Below, one piece after another: positions 26,182 through 35,584 of a DNA stretch of 64,000 nt (position 1 is its first letter; the number at the start of each line of letters is the position of its first letter). Under the pieces are notes generated by a model, which did no database searches, had not been told where the DNA came from, and saw nothing but the letters and a program-made list of their open reading frames with translations. This DNA comes from CAKZSB01 sp964573105 (GTDB taxonomy: Bacteria; Pseudomonadota; Gammaproteobacteria; Granulosicoccales; Granulosicoccaceae). Location: NCBI GenBank assembly GCA_964573105.1, contig CAZNIS010000005.1:62001-126000 (forward strand). Direction: 5' to 3'. The translations under genes were made by a program, and so were the position numbers.

Positions 26182-26702
26182 AAATCAGCATCCCAGTCGA
26201 CGGTGATCCGCCCTTCGGCCCGGTCCACCACCAGCACGACTTCATCCATTATCCAGGGAACCAGTCGCTCTCGCTCCCCCTTGATCACCATCACGTCGTT
26301 GGCGCCCGTCTCCATCATGGACGCCACTTTGCCAAAACTTGTGCCCTCGCGATCCACGACTTCCATGCCGATCAGATCCATCCAGTAGTAGCCTTCGTCG
26401 AGGTCCGGCAGGCTTGATCGACTGATCTGAATCTCGGCACCCGTCAAGAGTGCCGCCCGATCGCGATCGTCTATACCTCGCAACCGAACCACCAGCCCCT
26501 TGCCGTGCACTTTGCCCTCGACTAATTCCGTTTCAGAGCACTTGCCCGCCTGGGCCAAAGACCAGTTTTTGTAGTCCAGAATACCGTTGGCCGGGTCAGT
26601 GAAGGAGTGTACTTTCAGCCAACCGCGCACGCCGTAGGGCGCGCCAATCTTGCCAACAGTGACAGGGCTATGAGCATCTCCGCCCGCAGCGTCTGCGCTC
26701 AT
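26178..26702 (-). CDS. rimM: Ribosome maturation factor RimM
   Basis: RimM binds S19 and helps assemble the head of the 30S subunit. The 174-residue protein has the N-terminal barrel (VGKIGAPYGVRGWLKVHSFT) and the C-terminal PRC-barrel (YYWMDLIGMEVVDREGTSFG). The family ending VPWIMDEVVLVVDRAEGRITVDW is also present. The first 13 residues are less conserved, but the ATG at 26702 is the only sensible start. It lies nine bases after rpsP and overlaps trmD by four. Confidence 0.97.
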   Translation of the reverse strand: MSADAAGGDAHSPVTVGKIGAPYGVRGWLKVHSFTDPANGILDYKNWSLAQAGKCSETELVEGKVHGKGLVVRLRGIDDRDRAALLTGAEIQISRSSLPDLDEGYYWMDLIGMEVVDREGTSFGKVASMMETGANDVMVIKGERERLVPWIMDEVVLVVDRAEGRITVDWDADF

Positions 26703-26711
26703 AGCACCCGG

Positions 26712-26975
26712 TTAAGCCGCTTCGGCTTGTGCCTTTCGGTAGCCCTTGACCAGCTTGGCAACGCGCTCTGACAACTGCGCGCCCTGACCAACCCAGTGAT
26801 CGATACGATCGAGTTCGAGCTTCAATGAGGCAGGCGTGGCCTCGGCAACCATCGGGTTGAAGTAGCCAACGCGCTCAAGGTAACGGCCATCGCGCCGGTT
26901 GCGGCTGTCTGTGACAACTACCTGATAGAAAGGCTTTTTCTTCGCGCCACCGCGCGATAGTCTGATTGTAACCAT
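26712..26975 (-). CDS. rpsP: 30S ribosomal protein S16
   Basis: The 87-residue S16 is a primary 16S rRNA-binding protein needed for 30S body assembly. The N-terminus MVTIRLSRGGAKKKPFYQVV and the RDGRYLERVGYFNP segment are diagnostic. The ATG at 26975 gives the normal length; the open frame upstream is not family-like. It is the first gene of the ribosomal operon and lies 99 bases after ffh, the usual gammaproteobacterial neighbour. Confidence 0.98.
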   Translation of the reverse strand: MVTIRLSRGGAKKKPFYQVVVTDSRNRRDGRYLERVGYFNPMVAEATPASLKLELDRIDHWVGQGAQLSERVAKLVKGYRKAQAEAA

Positions 26976-27074
26976 CGTTGTTCCGTTTGGCGGGAGCGCT
27001 GGCTGCTGGCAGCCCTCCACGGTAAAACCCTCAAGTGTACTACAAAGTTCTGCAGAATAAAGCCCGCTGGCGTA

Positions 27075-28433
27075 TTAAATCCCCATGCCGGGCGGCATCT
27101 GGCCCTTCATGCCGCGCAGCATCTTCTTCATGCCGCCGCGCGCCATCTTTTTCATCATTTTGCTCATCTGTGCGTGCTGCTTCATCAGCTTGTTGACTTC
27201 CTGCACCTGTGTGCCAGAGCCCATGGCGATGCGGCGTTTGCGCGACCCTTTGATCACTGCCGGGAACTTGCGCTCGTGGGGCGTCATCGAGTTGATGATG
27301 GCAATAGTGCGGCGAATTTCCTTATCGTTCGCCTGATTCTTGACGGCGTCGGGCAGGTTGGCAGCACCGGGCAGCTTGTCGATGAACGACGACATGCCGC
27401 CCATTTTTAGCATCTGCTCCATCTGATCGCGCAAATCGAGCATGTCGAATGTCTTGCCCTTATTGATTTTGCGTGCCAGTTTCTCCGCTTTCTGGTGATC
27501 GACCTTTTCCTGAACTTCCTCGACCAGGCTGACCACATCGCCCATGCCCAGAATGCGTGAGGCGATGCGATCCGGGTGAAAGGTCTCAAGCGCAGTGAGT
27601 TTCTCGCCCGCGCCAATGAATTTGATCGGCTTGCCGGTCACCATGCGCACGGACAGCGCCGCACCGCCACGCGCATCACCGTCAGTCTTGGTCAACACCA
27701 CCCCGGTCAGCGGCAGCGTTTCACCAAAGGCGGCGGCTGTATTGGCGGCGTCCTGACCGGTCATGCTGTCAACGACGAACAATGTCTCGGCTGGCTGCAG
27801 TTCCGTATTGAGCTGGCTGATCTCGTCCATCATCTCCTGATCGACCGCGAGTCGACCGGCGGTGTCGACGATCAGTACATCAACGAATTGTTTGCGCGCC
27901 TGATCCATCGCGCTGCGAGCGATATCGACCGGTTTTTGATCGGGTTCGCTGGGAAAGAATGCAACGTCGATATCAGTGGCGAGCTTTTGCAGCTGGGCGA
28001 TCGCGGCCGGGCGATAGACGTCACAACTGACGACCATGACCTTTTTCTTGTCGCGCTCTTTAAGCCGCAGGGCTAGCTTGCCGGTGGTAGTGGTTTTACC
28101 AGAGCCCTGCAATCCGGCCATCAAAACAACCGCCGGCGGCTGCACGCTCAGATCCAGCCCGACCGATTCCTCGCCCATAATACTGACCAGTTCGTCGTTG
28201 ACGATCTTGATCAGCGCCTGCCCCGGGGACAGGCTGGTCAGCACTTCCTGGCCGATCGCTTTTTCACGAACGGCGTCAATGAGTTGCTTGACCACAGGCA
28301 ATGCGACATCGGCTTCGAGCAGCGCCAGCCGCACTTCTCGCAGGGTGTCCTTGACGTTCTGCTCGGTCAGGCGCCCCTGTCCGCGGAGATTTTTTATCGA
28401 GCGATTCAGCCGTTCGCTCAGGCTCTCAAACAT
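27075..28433 (-). CDS. ffh: Signal recognition particle protein Ffh
   Basis: The GTPase of the signal recognition particle, which with 4.5S RNA takes inner-membrane proteins to FtsY. The N domain is followed by the G domain with P-loop GLQGSGKTTTTGKL (about 107-120), DTAGR and TKTDGDARGG. The Met-rich M domain (QMSKMMKKMARGGMKKMLRGM) binds signal peptides and RNA. The 452-residue length is normal. A TATAAT-like -10 box reads on the minus strand at 28489-28484, about 50 bases before the ATG, without a clear -35. The 4.5S RNA gene is not in this window. Confidence 0.97.
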   Translation of the reverse strand: MFESLSERLNRSIKNLRGQGRLTEQNVKDTLREVRLALLEADVALPVVKQLIDAVREKAIGQEVLTSLSPGQALIKIVNDELVSIMGEESVGLDLSVQPPAVVLMAGLQGSGKTTTTGKLALRLKERDKKKVMVVSCDVYRPAAIAQLQKLATDIDVAFFPSEPDQKPVDIARSAMDQARKQFVDVLIVDTAGRLAVDQEMMDEISQLNTELQPAETLFVVDSMTGQDAANTAAAFGETLPLTGVVLTKTDGDARGGAALSVRMVTGKPIKFIGAGEKLTALETFHPDRIASRILGMGDVVSLVEEVQEKVDHQKAEKLARKINKGKTFDMLDLRDQMEQMLKMGGMSSFIDKLPGAANLPDAVKNQANDKEIRRTIAIINSMTPHERKFPAVIKGSRKRRIAMGSGTQVQEVNKLMKQHAQMSKMMKKMARGGMKKMLRGMKGQMPPGMGI

Positions 28434-28589
28434 GGTTCGTCACTCTGTTGGGTGCAGTGGCCAAACGCCATCTGCAGGCAGGGATTATAAATCAACCGGG
28501 CGCGCCGCGAGCGCGAGTGGCCGCTGACCAGCTAACCATGGTGCCGAACAACGGTGGCGTCAATCACCGTGTCGGATCGGGCGTGGAGC

Positions 28590-28616
28590 TTGACAGCCGC
28601 GGGCACAGCCTATAAT
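28590..28616 (+). promoter_or_regulatory. Consensus-like promoter upstream of the CorC-type gene
   Basis: A perfect TTGACA (28590-28595) and a perfect TATAAT (28611-28616) face the CorC-type gene 40 bases downstream. The spacer is only 15 bases, shorter than the ideal 17. The predicted transcript start is near 28623 and would give a leader of about 33 bases. Confidence 0.7.
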
Positions 28617-28655
28617 TAGTACCTTCGTGCACAGTGCAAGGTTCCACAAACTCTC

Positions 28656-29993
28656 TTGAACGACGTTTCAGCCGGCGTGATCCTTATCGCGCTCTTCTTG
28701 CTTATTGCACTGTCGGGGTTCTTTTCCGGATCGGAAACCGCTCTGATGACGCTCAATCGTTACCGGATGCGCAACCTCGCCAAGAACGGGCATCGGGGCG
28801 CACAGAAAGCTGCACAACTCCTGGAAACCCCTGACCGCCTGATCGGTCTGATCCTGCTCGGCAACAATTTCGTCAATATTCTCGCCTCTGCGCTGGCAAC
28901 TATTGTGGCGATGCGGGTGTGGGGAGACAAGGGGGTGGTTTTTGTCACGGGCATCCTGACGCTGGTTATCCTGATTTTCGCCGAAGTGCTCCCCAAGACT
29001 TTCGCGACGATCAAGTCGGAAAGACTGGCCTTCCCGGCCGCGCATATCTACACCCCGTTGCTGCGCATTACCTGGCCACTGGTCTATTTGATCAACTCAG
29101 TGGTCAATCGCATGCTCGCCACCTTTGGCGTAAACACGCGCGACTCCAGCGCCAGAGACAAGCTGAACAGTCAGGAGTTGCGCACTGTCGTCGATGAAGC
29201 CGGCGATATGATTCCCGATCGCCACCAGAAGCTGTTGCTGAATATTCTGGATATCGAGAAAGTCACTGTCGATGAAATTATGGTGCCACGCTCGGAGATC
29301 GTTGGCATCGACCTGGACGATCCTTGGCCTGACATCCTCAAGAGCCTGGGCAACAGCTCCCACAGCCGGTTGCCGGTCTATCGTGAAGATATCGACAATG
29401 TCGTGGGCTTTGTCTACTTGCGCAAAATGCTCAACTTCCTCAAAGGGCAGGAGCTGACGCAGGCCTATTTCGAGAGCAACGTGCGCGAGGCCTATTTCAT
29501 CCCCGAGGGCACGCCCGTCACGCTGCAACTGCTGAACTTTCAGAAGCAGAAAAAGCGTATCGGTCTGGTGGTCGACGAATACGGCGACATTCAGGGGCTT
29601 GTCACCATTGAAGACATCCTAGAGGAGATCGTTGGCGAATTCACCAGCGACCCGGCGCAACAGGAGAAATTTCGCGATATCTCTGCATTGCAGGACGGCT
29701 CTTACAGCGTGCTGGGCAGTACCACCGTTCGCGCGCTGAACAAGGAGCTCGACTGGAACCTGCCGACGGAAGGGCCGCGCACGGTCAACGGGCTGGTGCT
29801 CGAGCACCTGCAAAACATCCCGGAAAAAGGCGCCTGTTTCATTATCAATGGCCGCCCCGTCGAGGTAACCCACGTACGCGGCAACGTGGTGCAGCGGGTG
29901 CGCATAGACACCGCCCTGCCCGACTATCAGGCTCGCGACAACAGCGACGTCGAGCTGACAGAAACCAAGATGCGGGCTTCGCTTCAGTCCTGA
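28656..29993 (+). CDS. CorC/HlyC-family (CNNM-type) transporter
   Basis: A 445-residue inner-membrane protein of the DUF21-CBS-CorC_HlyC architecture, linked in other species to Mg2+ or Co2+ efflux. Four membrane segments lie in the DUF21 region (about 1-190), with FFSGSETALMTLNRYRM as its signature. A CBS pair follows (about 205-330, DEIMVPRSEI and GLVVDEYGDIQGLVTIEDI). The CorC_HlyC domain occupies about 345-430. The TTG at 28656 is chosen as it gives the family N-terminus, though its ribosome site (AAGG at 28638) is distant. It lies divergent to ffh, a common arrangement. Confidence 0.9.
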   Translation: MNDVSAGVILIALFLLIALSGFFSGSETALMTLNRYRMRNLAKNGHRGAQKAAQLLETPDRLIGLILLGNNFVNILASALATIVAMRVWGDKGVVFVTGILTLVILIFAEVLPKTFATIKSERLAFPAAHIYTPLLRITWPLVYLINSVVNRMLATFGVNTRDSSARDKLNSQELRTVVDEAGDMIPDRHQKLLLNILDIEKVTVDEIMVPRSEIVGIDLDDPWPDILKSLGNSSHSRLPVYREDIDNVVGFVYLRKMLNFLKGQELTQAYFESNVREAYFIPEGTPVTLQLLNFQKQKKRIGLVVDEYGDIQGLVTIEDILEEIVGEFTSDPAQQEKFRDISALQDGSYSVLGSTTVRALNKELDWNLPTEGPRTVNGLVLEHLQNIPEKGACFIINGRPVEVTHVRGNVVQRVRIDTALPDYQARDNSDVELTETKMRASLQS

Positions 29994-30049
29994 CTTGGCT
30001 ACAATGCCGCGTTTCTCCTGCCACGCAGGAGCCCGGAGCGTGAGGCCCA

Positions 30050-31411
30050 GTGGCGAAGACAAAAATCTCCTATCTCTGTCGATCCTGTGGCGCGGTGTCG
30101 CCCAAGTGGAGCGGACAGTGTGCCGATTGCGGCGAGTGGAATACGCTGGAAGAAGGCGCGGCACCGTCTAGTGCCAAGGCTGCGGCCACTCGCTTTCAGA
30201 GCTACACCGGCAATCAATCGGTTATCACATCGATTGAAAATGTCACCCTCGACGAGCAACCAAGAACCAGCTGCGGTCTGCCCGAGCTCGACCGGGCGAT
30301 GGGCGGCGGCCTGGTGGCCGGATCGGTCACGCTGCTGGGCGGCGACCCGGGGATTGGCAAGTCGACGCTGCTGCTGCAATGCCTGGCCGCCCTGTCTCAG
30401 CAACACCCGTCGCTGTATGTCACCGGTGAAGAGTCTCTGCAACAGGTGACCCTGCGCGCGCGACGGCTGGGATTGCCGGCGAAAAATCTGCGTCTGCTGA
30501 CAGAGACCTGCGTCGAGACTATTACCCGTCTGGCAGCCAGTGAACAGCCTCGCATCATGGTGATTGACTCAATCCAGACGGTCTACACCGAGGCGATGCA
30601 ATCAGCCCCTGGCTCAGTGGCTCAGGTGCGCGAATCGGCAGCCCATCTGGTGCGCTTTGCCAAGCAGACCGGCACTGCCTTGTTCGTCGTTGGCCACGTG
30701 ACCAAAGAGGGCGCATTGGCCGGGCCCCGCGTGCTGGAGCATATGGTCGATACGGTGCTCTACTTCGAGGGCGATTCGAACAGCCGATACCGGGTTATTC
30801 GCGCGATCAAGAATCGTTTTGGCGCGGTCAATGAACTGGGTGTCTTCGCGATGGAGGCCGGCGGTCTTCGCGGTGTGCCCAACCCTTCTGCACTTTTTCT
30901 GTCTCGCCACGACACGCCAGTGGCCGGCAGTGTGATTATGGTGACCAGAGAGGGTTCGCGACCTTTGCTGGTCGAGGCGCAGGCGCTCGTCACATCAAGC
31001 CACAGCAGCTATCCACGACGGGTAACTGTAGGGCTCGAACAGAACAGGTTAAACATGTTGCTGGCGGTATTGCAGCGCCACGCCGGTGTTACAATGCACG
31101 ATCAGGATGTGTTCATTAACATCGTCGGTGGCGTGCGAATTTCCGAAACCGCGGCCGATCTGCCGGTGTTACTGGCAGCGGTATCATCCTTTCGAGATAT
31201 CGCACTCGACGGCACGCTGGTCGTATTTGGAGAAATTGGCCTGTCTGGAGAGGTGCGGCCGGTATCGAACGGCCAGGAAAGGATCGCCGAGGCTGTTCAA
31301 CACGGGGTCAAAAGGGCCATCGTGCCCTACGCCAATCGCCCGCGAGAGAAAATTGACGGCATCGAGGTAATCGCGGTTAAACGTCTGACCGATGCACTCG
31401 ATCAACTGTAA
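30050..31411 (+). CDS. radA: DNA repair protein RadA
   Basis: RadA is a RecA-like, DnaB-type helicase that promotes branch migration in recombination and processes strand-exchange intermediates. The zinc finger CRSCGAVSPKWSGQCADC opens the 453-residue protein. The Walker A is GGDPGIGKST, the RadA-specific KNRFG motif is present in AIKNRFGAVNELG, and the C-terminal Lon-protease-like domain (IVGGVRISETAADLPVLLA) is complete. The start is GTG at 30050. It lies 56 bases after the CorC-type gene and just before xseB. Confidence 0.96.
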   Translation: MAKTKISYLCRSCGAVSPKWSGQCADCGEWNTLEEGAAPSSAKAAATRFQSYTGNQSVITSIENVTLDEQPRTSCGLPELDRAMGGGLVAGSVTLLGGDPGIGKSTLLLQCLAALSQQHPSLYVTGEESLQQVTLRARRLGLPAKNLRLLTETCVETITRLAASEQPRIMVIDSIQTVYTEAMQSAPGSVAQVRESAAHLVRFAKQTGTALFVVGHVTKEGALAGPRVLEHMVDTVLYFEGDSNSRYRVIRAIKNRFGAVNELGVFAMEAGGLRGVPNPSALFLSRHDTPVAGSVIMVTREGSRPLLVEAQALVTSSHSSYPRRVTVGLEQNRLNMLLAVLQRHAGVTMHDQDVFINIVGGVRISETAADLPVLLAAVSSFRDIALDGTLVVFGEIGLSGEVRPVSNGQERIAEAVQHGVKRAIVPYANRPREKIDGIEVIAVKRLTDALDQL

Positions 31412-31420
31412 GCAACTCTG

Positions 31421-31678
31421 ATGGCTTCAATGAAAAAAAAAGCGGCTGCAATCGCCAAGTCCACGCCGTTTGAGGACGCGCTGGGCGAACTCGAACAACT
31501 GGTCGAAAAACTCGAGAGCGGCGAACAGTCATTGGAAGAGTCACTGGTGCAATTCGAGCGTGGAATGGCGTTGAGCAAATTCTGTCAGCAAGCGCTGACC
31601 GAGGCCGAATCGAAAGTAAAAATACTGGCGGGCAGCAGTGACGAAGACGAGCAAGCGCTACGGGATTTCGACTCTTGA
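31421..31678 (+). CDS. xseB: Exodeoxyribonuclease VII small subunit
   Basis: The small subunit of exonuclease VII, which degrades single-stranded DNA from both ends together with XseA. The 85-residue helical protein has the family signature FEDALGELEQLVEKLESGE, then SLEESLVQFERGMALSKFCQ. The xseB-ispA-dxs order is the classic one. It sits nine bases after radA. The TGA stop overlaps the TTG start of ispA (TTGA), so the two are likely coupled. xseA is not in the window. Confidence 0.95.
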   Translation: MASMKKKAAAIAKSTPFEDALGELEQLVEKLESGEQSLEESLVQFERGMALSKFCQQALTEAESKVKILAGSSDEDEQALRDFDS

Positions 31679-32577
31679 ACAGTGCAGTCGGGTTTGAATC
31701 GACGATCAGGGGCTACCGGGATCGCGTCGACGCCGCGCTGGAGTTGCAACTGCCGGCGCTTGGCAACACCGGCACACCGCTTGAAAGCGCCATGCGCTAC
31801 GCGACCCTCAGCGGCGGCAAGCGGGTCCGCCCGGTCCTGATATACGCGACTGGCGAAGCACTCGGCGCGCCGGCCGAGGCACTTGATGTACTGGCCTGCG
31901 CCATCGAATTCATGCACGCCTACACGCTGGTTCACGACGACCTGCCGTCGATGGACGACGACGACCTGCGCCGCGGCGTACCCACTTGCCACATCCAGTA
32001 CGGCGAGGCCCAGGCCATTCTGGCCGGTGATGCCCTGCAGGCGCTGGCCTTTACCACGCTCGCCTCTTCGTTGCGCGGTCTGCTGCCAGACGCCACCATT
32101 TTGCAGATGATCGAATTGTTCGGCCAGTCCAGCGGTGTCAATGGCATGGCTGCAGGTCAGGCCATCGATCTGCAATCAGTCGGCAAAGTGCTGACACTGG
32201 ACGAGCTTGAAACCATGCACCGGCACAAAACCGGTGCACTGATCAAGGCCAGTACGCTGCTGGGAGCCATGTGCAGTCCAACCGTCGATGATGCAACCCT
32301 TAGCAATCTTGGCGACTATGGCGATGCGGTCGGACTGGCCTTTCAGATCGCCGATGATATTCTTGATGTCGTTGGTGACACCGAGGTTTTGGGCAAACAG
32401 CAGGGCGCCGACATCGCCCTGAACAAACCCACATTCCCGTCAATCATGGGGCTGGACAATGCTCGGGCCTATGCGCTTGAGCAGCGGGAACGCGCATTGC
32501 AGGCACTATCGCCACTGGACAGCAACTTTGATTTACTGCGGCAGCTGGCCATATACATCGTCGATCGCTCACGTTGA
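31675..32577 (+). CDS. ispA: Farnesyl diphosphate synthase (geranyltranstransferase)
   Basis: IspA condenses isopentenyl diphosphate with dimethylallyl and geranyl diphosphate to give farnesyl diphosphate for quinones and undecaprenyl phosphate. Both Asp-rich motifs are present: DDLPSMDDDD (first) and FQIADDILD (second). The GGKRVRP segment and MAGGQ-like NGMAAGQAIDL are also seen. The length of 300 residues is normal. The start is TTG in the TTGA overlap with xseB; no ATG is available before the conserved region. Confidence 0.96.
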   Translation: MNSAVGFESTIRGYRDRVDAALELQLPALGNTGTPLESAMRYATLSGGKRVRPVLIYATGEALGAPAEALDVLACAIEFMHAYTLVHDDLPSMDDDDLRRGVPTCHIQYGEAQAILAGDALQALAFTTLASSLRGLLPDATILQMIELFGQSSGVNGMAAGQAIDLQSVGKVLTLDELETMHRHKTGALIKASTLLGAMCSPTVDDATLSNLGDYGDAVGLAFQIADDILDVVGDTEVLGKQQGADIALNKPTFPSIMGLDNARAYALEQRERALQALSPLDSNFDLLRQLAIYIVDRSR

Positions 32578-32791
32578 GCGCTGGCGTCGCCAGGCGATTG
32601 CAGGCCTCAGTGATCCCCGCGAACCGGGGCGTTTTGCTGTGGCGAGTTCAGGTGCAAAGGTGATCACTTGCACAAATTGACAAATTTACCGGCGAGAACA
32701 GGTAATTTTCACCGCCGCACGCGCGCTGACTTGCCAGCGCCCCCACCAGTACAGATAATCCCCTGACCAGGCGCGAAGCGACATCCAGGCC
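32578..32791. other. Leader region between ispA and dxs
   Basis: This 214-base gap interrupts the usual tight ispA-dxs spacing. CCCCG/CGGGG (32615-32619 and 32625-32629) forms a small hairpin followed by CGTTTT, a weak terminator. A TTGACA lies at 32677-32682 with a poor TAATTT 20 bases on, so dxs may have its own promoter. I see no thiamine or other riboswitch core. Confidence 0.4.
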
Positions 32792-34711
32792 ATGCCAGAA
32801 TCCGCAGACTACCCGCTGCTGTTCACCGTAGAGAAACCTGCGGACATCAGAACATTCAACGCAGCCCAGCTCGAACAGCTCGCCAACGAATTGCGCAGCT
32901 ACATCGTCCACTCAGTGGCTGAGACTGGCGGCCATCTCGGCGCAAGCCTCGGTACCATCGAACTGACGCTGGCGCTGCACTATGTTTTCAATACGCCAGA
33001 GGATCGAATCGTCTGGGATGTCGGGCACCAGACTTATGGTCACAAGATTCTGACCGGCCGCCGCGACCGCATGAACAGCATGCGCATGAAGGGTGGTTTG
33101 GCCGGCTTCCCGAAACGCAGCGAGAGCGAATACGACACCTTCGGCGTGGGTCACTCCAGCACATCGATCAGCGCGGCGCTGGGCATGGCGATGGCGGCTC
33201 GCCTGAAAAACGAATCGCGCAAGGCAATAGCCGTGATTGGCGACGGTGCGATGACCGCTGGCATGGCGTTCGAGGCACTCAACAACGCGGGTGACGAGCG
33301 CGCCAACCTGCTAGTGATCCTGAACGACAACAACATGTCGATTTCGCCGAATGTGGGCGCCCTGAACAAATACCTGACCCGTATCCTGTCCAGTCGCACC
33401 TATTCCGGCGCGCGCGAGAACGGCAAACGCATCCTGCGCCATTTGCCGCCGGTGATGGAGCTGGCCAAGCGCACCGAAGAACATATGAAAGGGATGGTCA
33501 CACCGGCGACCATGTTCGAGGAACTCGGCTTCAACTATTTGGGCCCGGTTGACGGACACGACCTGCCCAATCTGATCAATGTGCTGCAAAAGATACAACT
33601 CATGGACGGCCCGCTGCTGCTACATGCAGTTACACGCAAGGGTAAGGGCTATCAGTTCGCCGAGCAGGATGCTCTGGCACTGCACGCGGTGACTCCGTTC
33701 GACCCCACCCTGGGCCCGGTCAAGAAAAAGCCTGCCACGCCGCCCAAACCAACCTACACCCAGGTGTTTGGCGACTGGCTGTGCGACGCGGCCGAACAGG
33801 ATCAACGGGTGGTGGGCATTACGCCAGCAATGCGCGAGGGATCCGGGCTGGTCGAATTTGAAAAACGATTCCCGCAGCGGTATTTCGACGTCGGTATTGC
33901 CGAGCAGCATTCAGTGACACTGGCCGCTGGCCTGGCCTGCGAGGGCATGAAACCGGTGGTGGCGATCTACTCCACCTTTATGCAACGGGCCTACGATCAG
34001 ATTGTCCACGATGTCGCGATCCAGAATCTGCCGGTGCTGTTTGCCGTCGACCGGGCCGGTCTGGCGGGCGCCGATGGTCCTACTCATGCCGGCAGCTACG
34101 ACTACAGTTTTATGCGCTGCCTGCCCAACATGGTGGTGATGGCCCCGGCAGACGAGAACGAATGTCGGCAGATGCTAAAGACCGGATTGACAATTAATGG
34201 CCCCAGCGCAGTGCGTTACCCGCGCGGCAGCGGACCGGGGGTTGCAGTCGATAAGAACGCCGAAGCGCTGCCAGTGGGTGTCGGCGAAGTCATTCGCGAC
34301 GGTGCCGATATCGCCATTCTGGCTTTTGGCAGCATGGTGGCCGTGGCCTCTGAGGTGGCCGAGTCACTCAACGCCACTGTCGCCAATATGCGGTTTATTG
34401 CACCGATTGACGAACAACTGGTCAATCGCCTGGCGCAGAGCCATCGATGCTTGATTACCCTCGAAGAAAACACCATATCGGGCGGAGCCGGTAGCGCCGT
34501 CAACGAGTGCCTGGCACGGCTTGCGATCACCCAGCCGGTCTTCAACATTGGATTGCCGGACGGGTACAATGAGCAGGGCGAGCGAGGTGAACTGCTGGCA
34601 GAATGCGGACTGGACAAAGACGGTGTGTTGCGCCAGATCAAGCAGTACCTGAATAGCCAAATCGAATCATTCGACGACGTCGGCCAAAAAAACCTGCTGG
34701 CGAGTCACTGA
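32792..34711 (+). CDS. dxs: 1-deoxy-D-xylulose-5-phosphate synthase
   Basis: Dxs joins pyruvate and glyceraldehyde 3-phosphate to DXP using thiamine diphosphate. It is the entry step of the MEP isoprenoid route and also feeds thiamine and pyridoxal synthesis. The 639-residue protein has the DVGHQTYGHKILTGR substrate region and the TPP motif GDGAMTAGMAFEALNNAG. The transketolase pyrimidine domain carries the catalytic Glu in DVGIAEQHSVTLAAGLA. The C-terminal transketolase domain is complete. It starts at ATG 32792, is 57 bases from folE2 and continues the xseB-ispA run. Confidence 0.97.
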   Translation: MPESADYPLLFTVEKPADIRTFNAAQLEQLANELRSYIVHSVAETGGHLGASLGTIELTLALHYVFNTPEDRIVWDVGHQTYGHKILTGRRDRMNSMRMKGGLAGFPKRSESEYDTFGVGHSSTSISAALGMAMAARLKNESRKAIAVIGDGAMTAGMAFEALNNAGDERANLLVILNDNNMSISPNVGALNKYLTRILSSRTYSGARENGKRILRHLPPVMELAKRTEEHMKGMVTPATMFEELGFNYLGPVDGHDLPNLINVLQKIQLMDGPLLLHAVTRKGKGYQFAEQDALALHAVTPFDPTLGPVKKKPATPPKPTYTQVFGDWLCDAAEQDQRVVGITPAMREGSGLVEFEKRFPQRYFDVGIAEQHSVTLAAGLACEGMKPVVAIYSTFMQRAYDQIVHDVAIQNLPVLFAVDRAGLAGADGPTHAGSYDYSFMRCLPNMVVMAPADENECRQMLKTGLTINGPSAVRYPRGSGPGVAVDKNAEALPVGVGEVIRDGADIAILAFGSMVAVASEVAESLNATVANMRFIAPIDEQLVNRLAQSHRCLITLEENTISGGAGSAVNECLARLAITQPVFNIGLPDGYNEQGERGELLAECGLDKDGVLRQIKQYLNSQIESFDDVGQKNLLASH

Positions 34712-34768
34712 GCCACCATTGCAGGGGTCACGGCCTTAGCCGCACCCTCCTCGAGACCGTCACTTCCT

Positions 34769-35578
34769 ATGGATTCCAGTATCACCGACTCTAACCTCAT
34801 GCCCGATGTGCAGGGCTACGAAGATACGCGCCGGCTGGCGATCACTCGAGTGGGCATCAAGCGAATCAAGGCGCCAGTCATCGTCGCTGACCGGGCTGCC
34901 GAGGCGCGCCATACCGTTGCCGAATTCGATATGAGCGTGCACCTGCCCGATGATCGCAAGGGCACACATATGTCGCGCTTCACGCAACTGCTGAATGAAA
35001 ACAGCGGCGACCCCTATTCCATTGCCAACATGGCCAGACTGCATCAGCAAATGCTGGAGCGACTAGACAGTGATGCCGGCACGCTGCGATTGAGCTTTCC
35101 ATACTTCATCGAGAAATTCGCGCCCGTCACCGCTCAGCCCGGCATGATGGATTATCAGATCGCACTGCAGGCTGACACCCGCGACGGCAACACGTTAACC
35201 ACGGTCGAGGTCAATGTACCTGTGACCACTCTTTGCCCGTGCAGCAAAGAGATATCCCGTTATGGCGCACACAGTCAGCGGTCGATGATTACCATCGCGG
35301 CCGTGCCCAAAACCACAGACGGCCTGTACTGGGAAGATCTGATTACCGATGCAGAGGAACAGGCCTCAGCGCAACTCTATAGCCAGCTTAAGCGCGCCGA
35401 CGAGAAATTCGTCACCGAGCACGCCTACGAGAATCCTCGCTTTGTCGAAGATCTGATCCGCGATGTCGCCACTGTTCTGAACGAGAATCGCGCGATTGCC
35501 CGGTATGATCTCGAGGTTGAGAACTTCGAGTCTATTCACAACCACTCGGCCTGGGCTCGCATCACTCGCGACGACTGA
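34769..35578 (+). CDS. folE2: GTP cyclohydrolase I, type IB
   Basis: FolE2 converts GTP to 7,8-dihydroneopterin triphosphate for folate, queuosine and pterin synthesis. It is the metal-promiscuous alternative to zinc-dependent FolE. The 269-residue protein has the signature VTTLCPCSKEISRYGAHSQR with metal ligand candidates C156 and C158, and the FDMSVHLPDDRKGTHMSRF stretch. In several bacteria folE2 is under Zur control for zinc scarcity. I see no clear Zur box in the short gap after dxs, so it may be constitutive here. It ends six bases from the convergent MBL gene. Confidence 0.95.
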   Translation: MDSSITDSNLMPDVQGYEDTRRLAITRVGIKRIKAPVIVADRAAEARHTVAEFDMSVHLPDDRKGTHMSRFTQLLNENSGDPYSIANMARLHQQMLERLDSDAGTLRLSFPYFIEKFAPVTAQPGMMDYQIALQADTRDGNTLTTVEVNVPVTTLCPCSKEISRYGAHSQRSMITIAAVPKTTDGLYWEDLITDAEEQASAQLYSQLKRADEKFVTEHAYENPRFVEDLIRDVATVLNENRAIARYDLEVENFESIHNHSAWARITRDD

Positions 35579-35584
35579 ACACGA

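Noticed and set aside
32578..32791. Thiamine riboswitch upstream of dxs
   Set aside because: I did not find the conserved CUGAGA and ACCUGA-like core elements in the right order.
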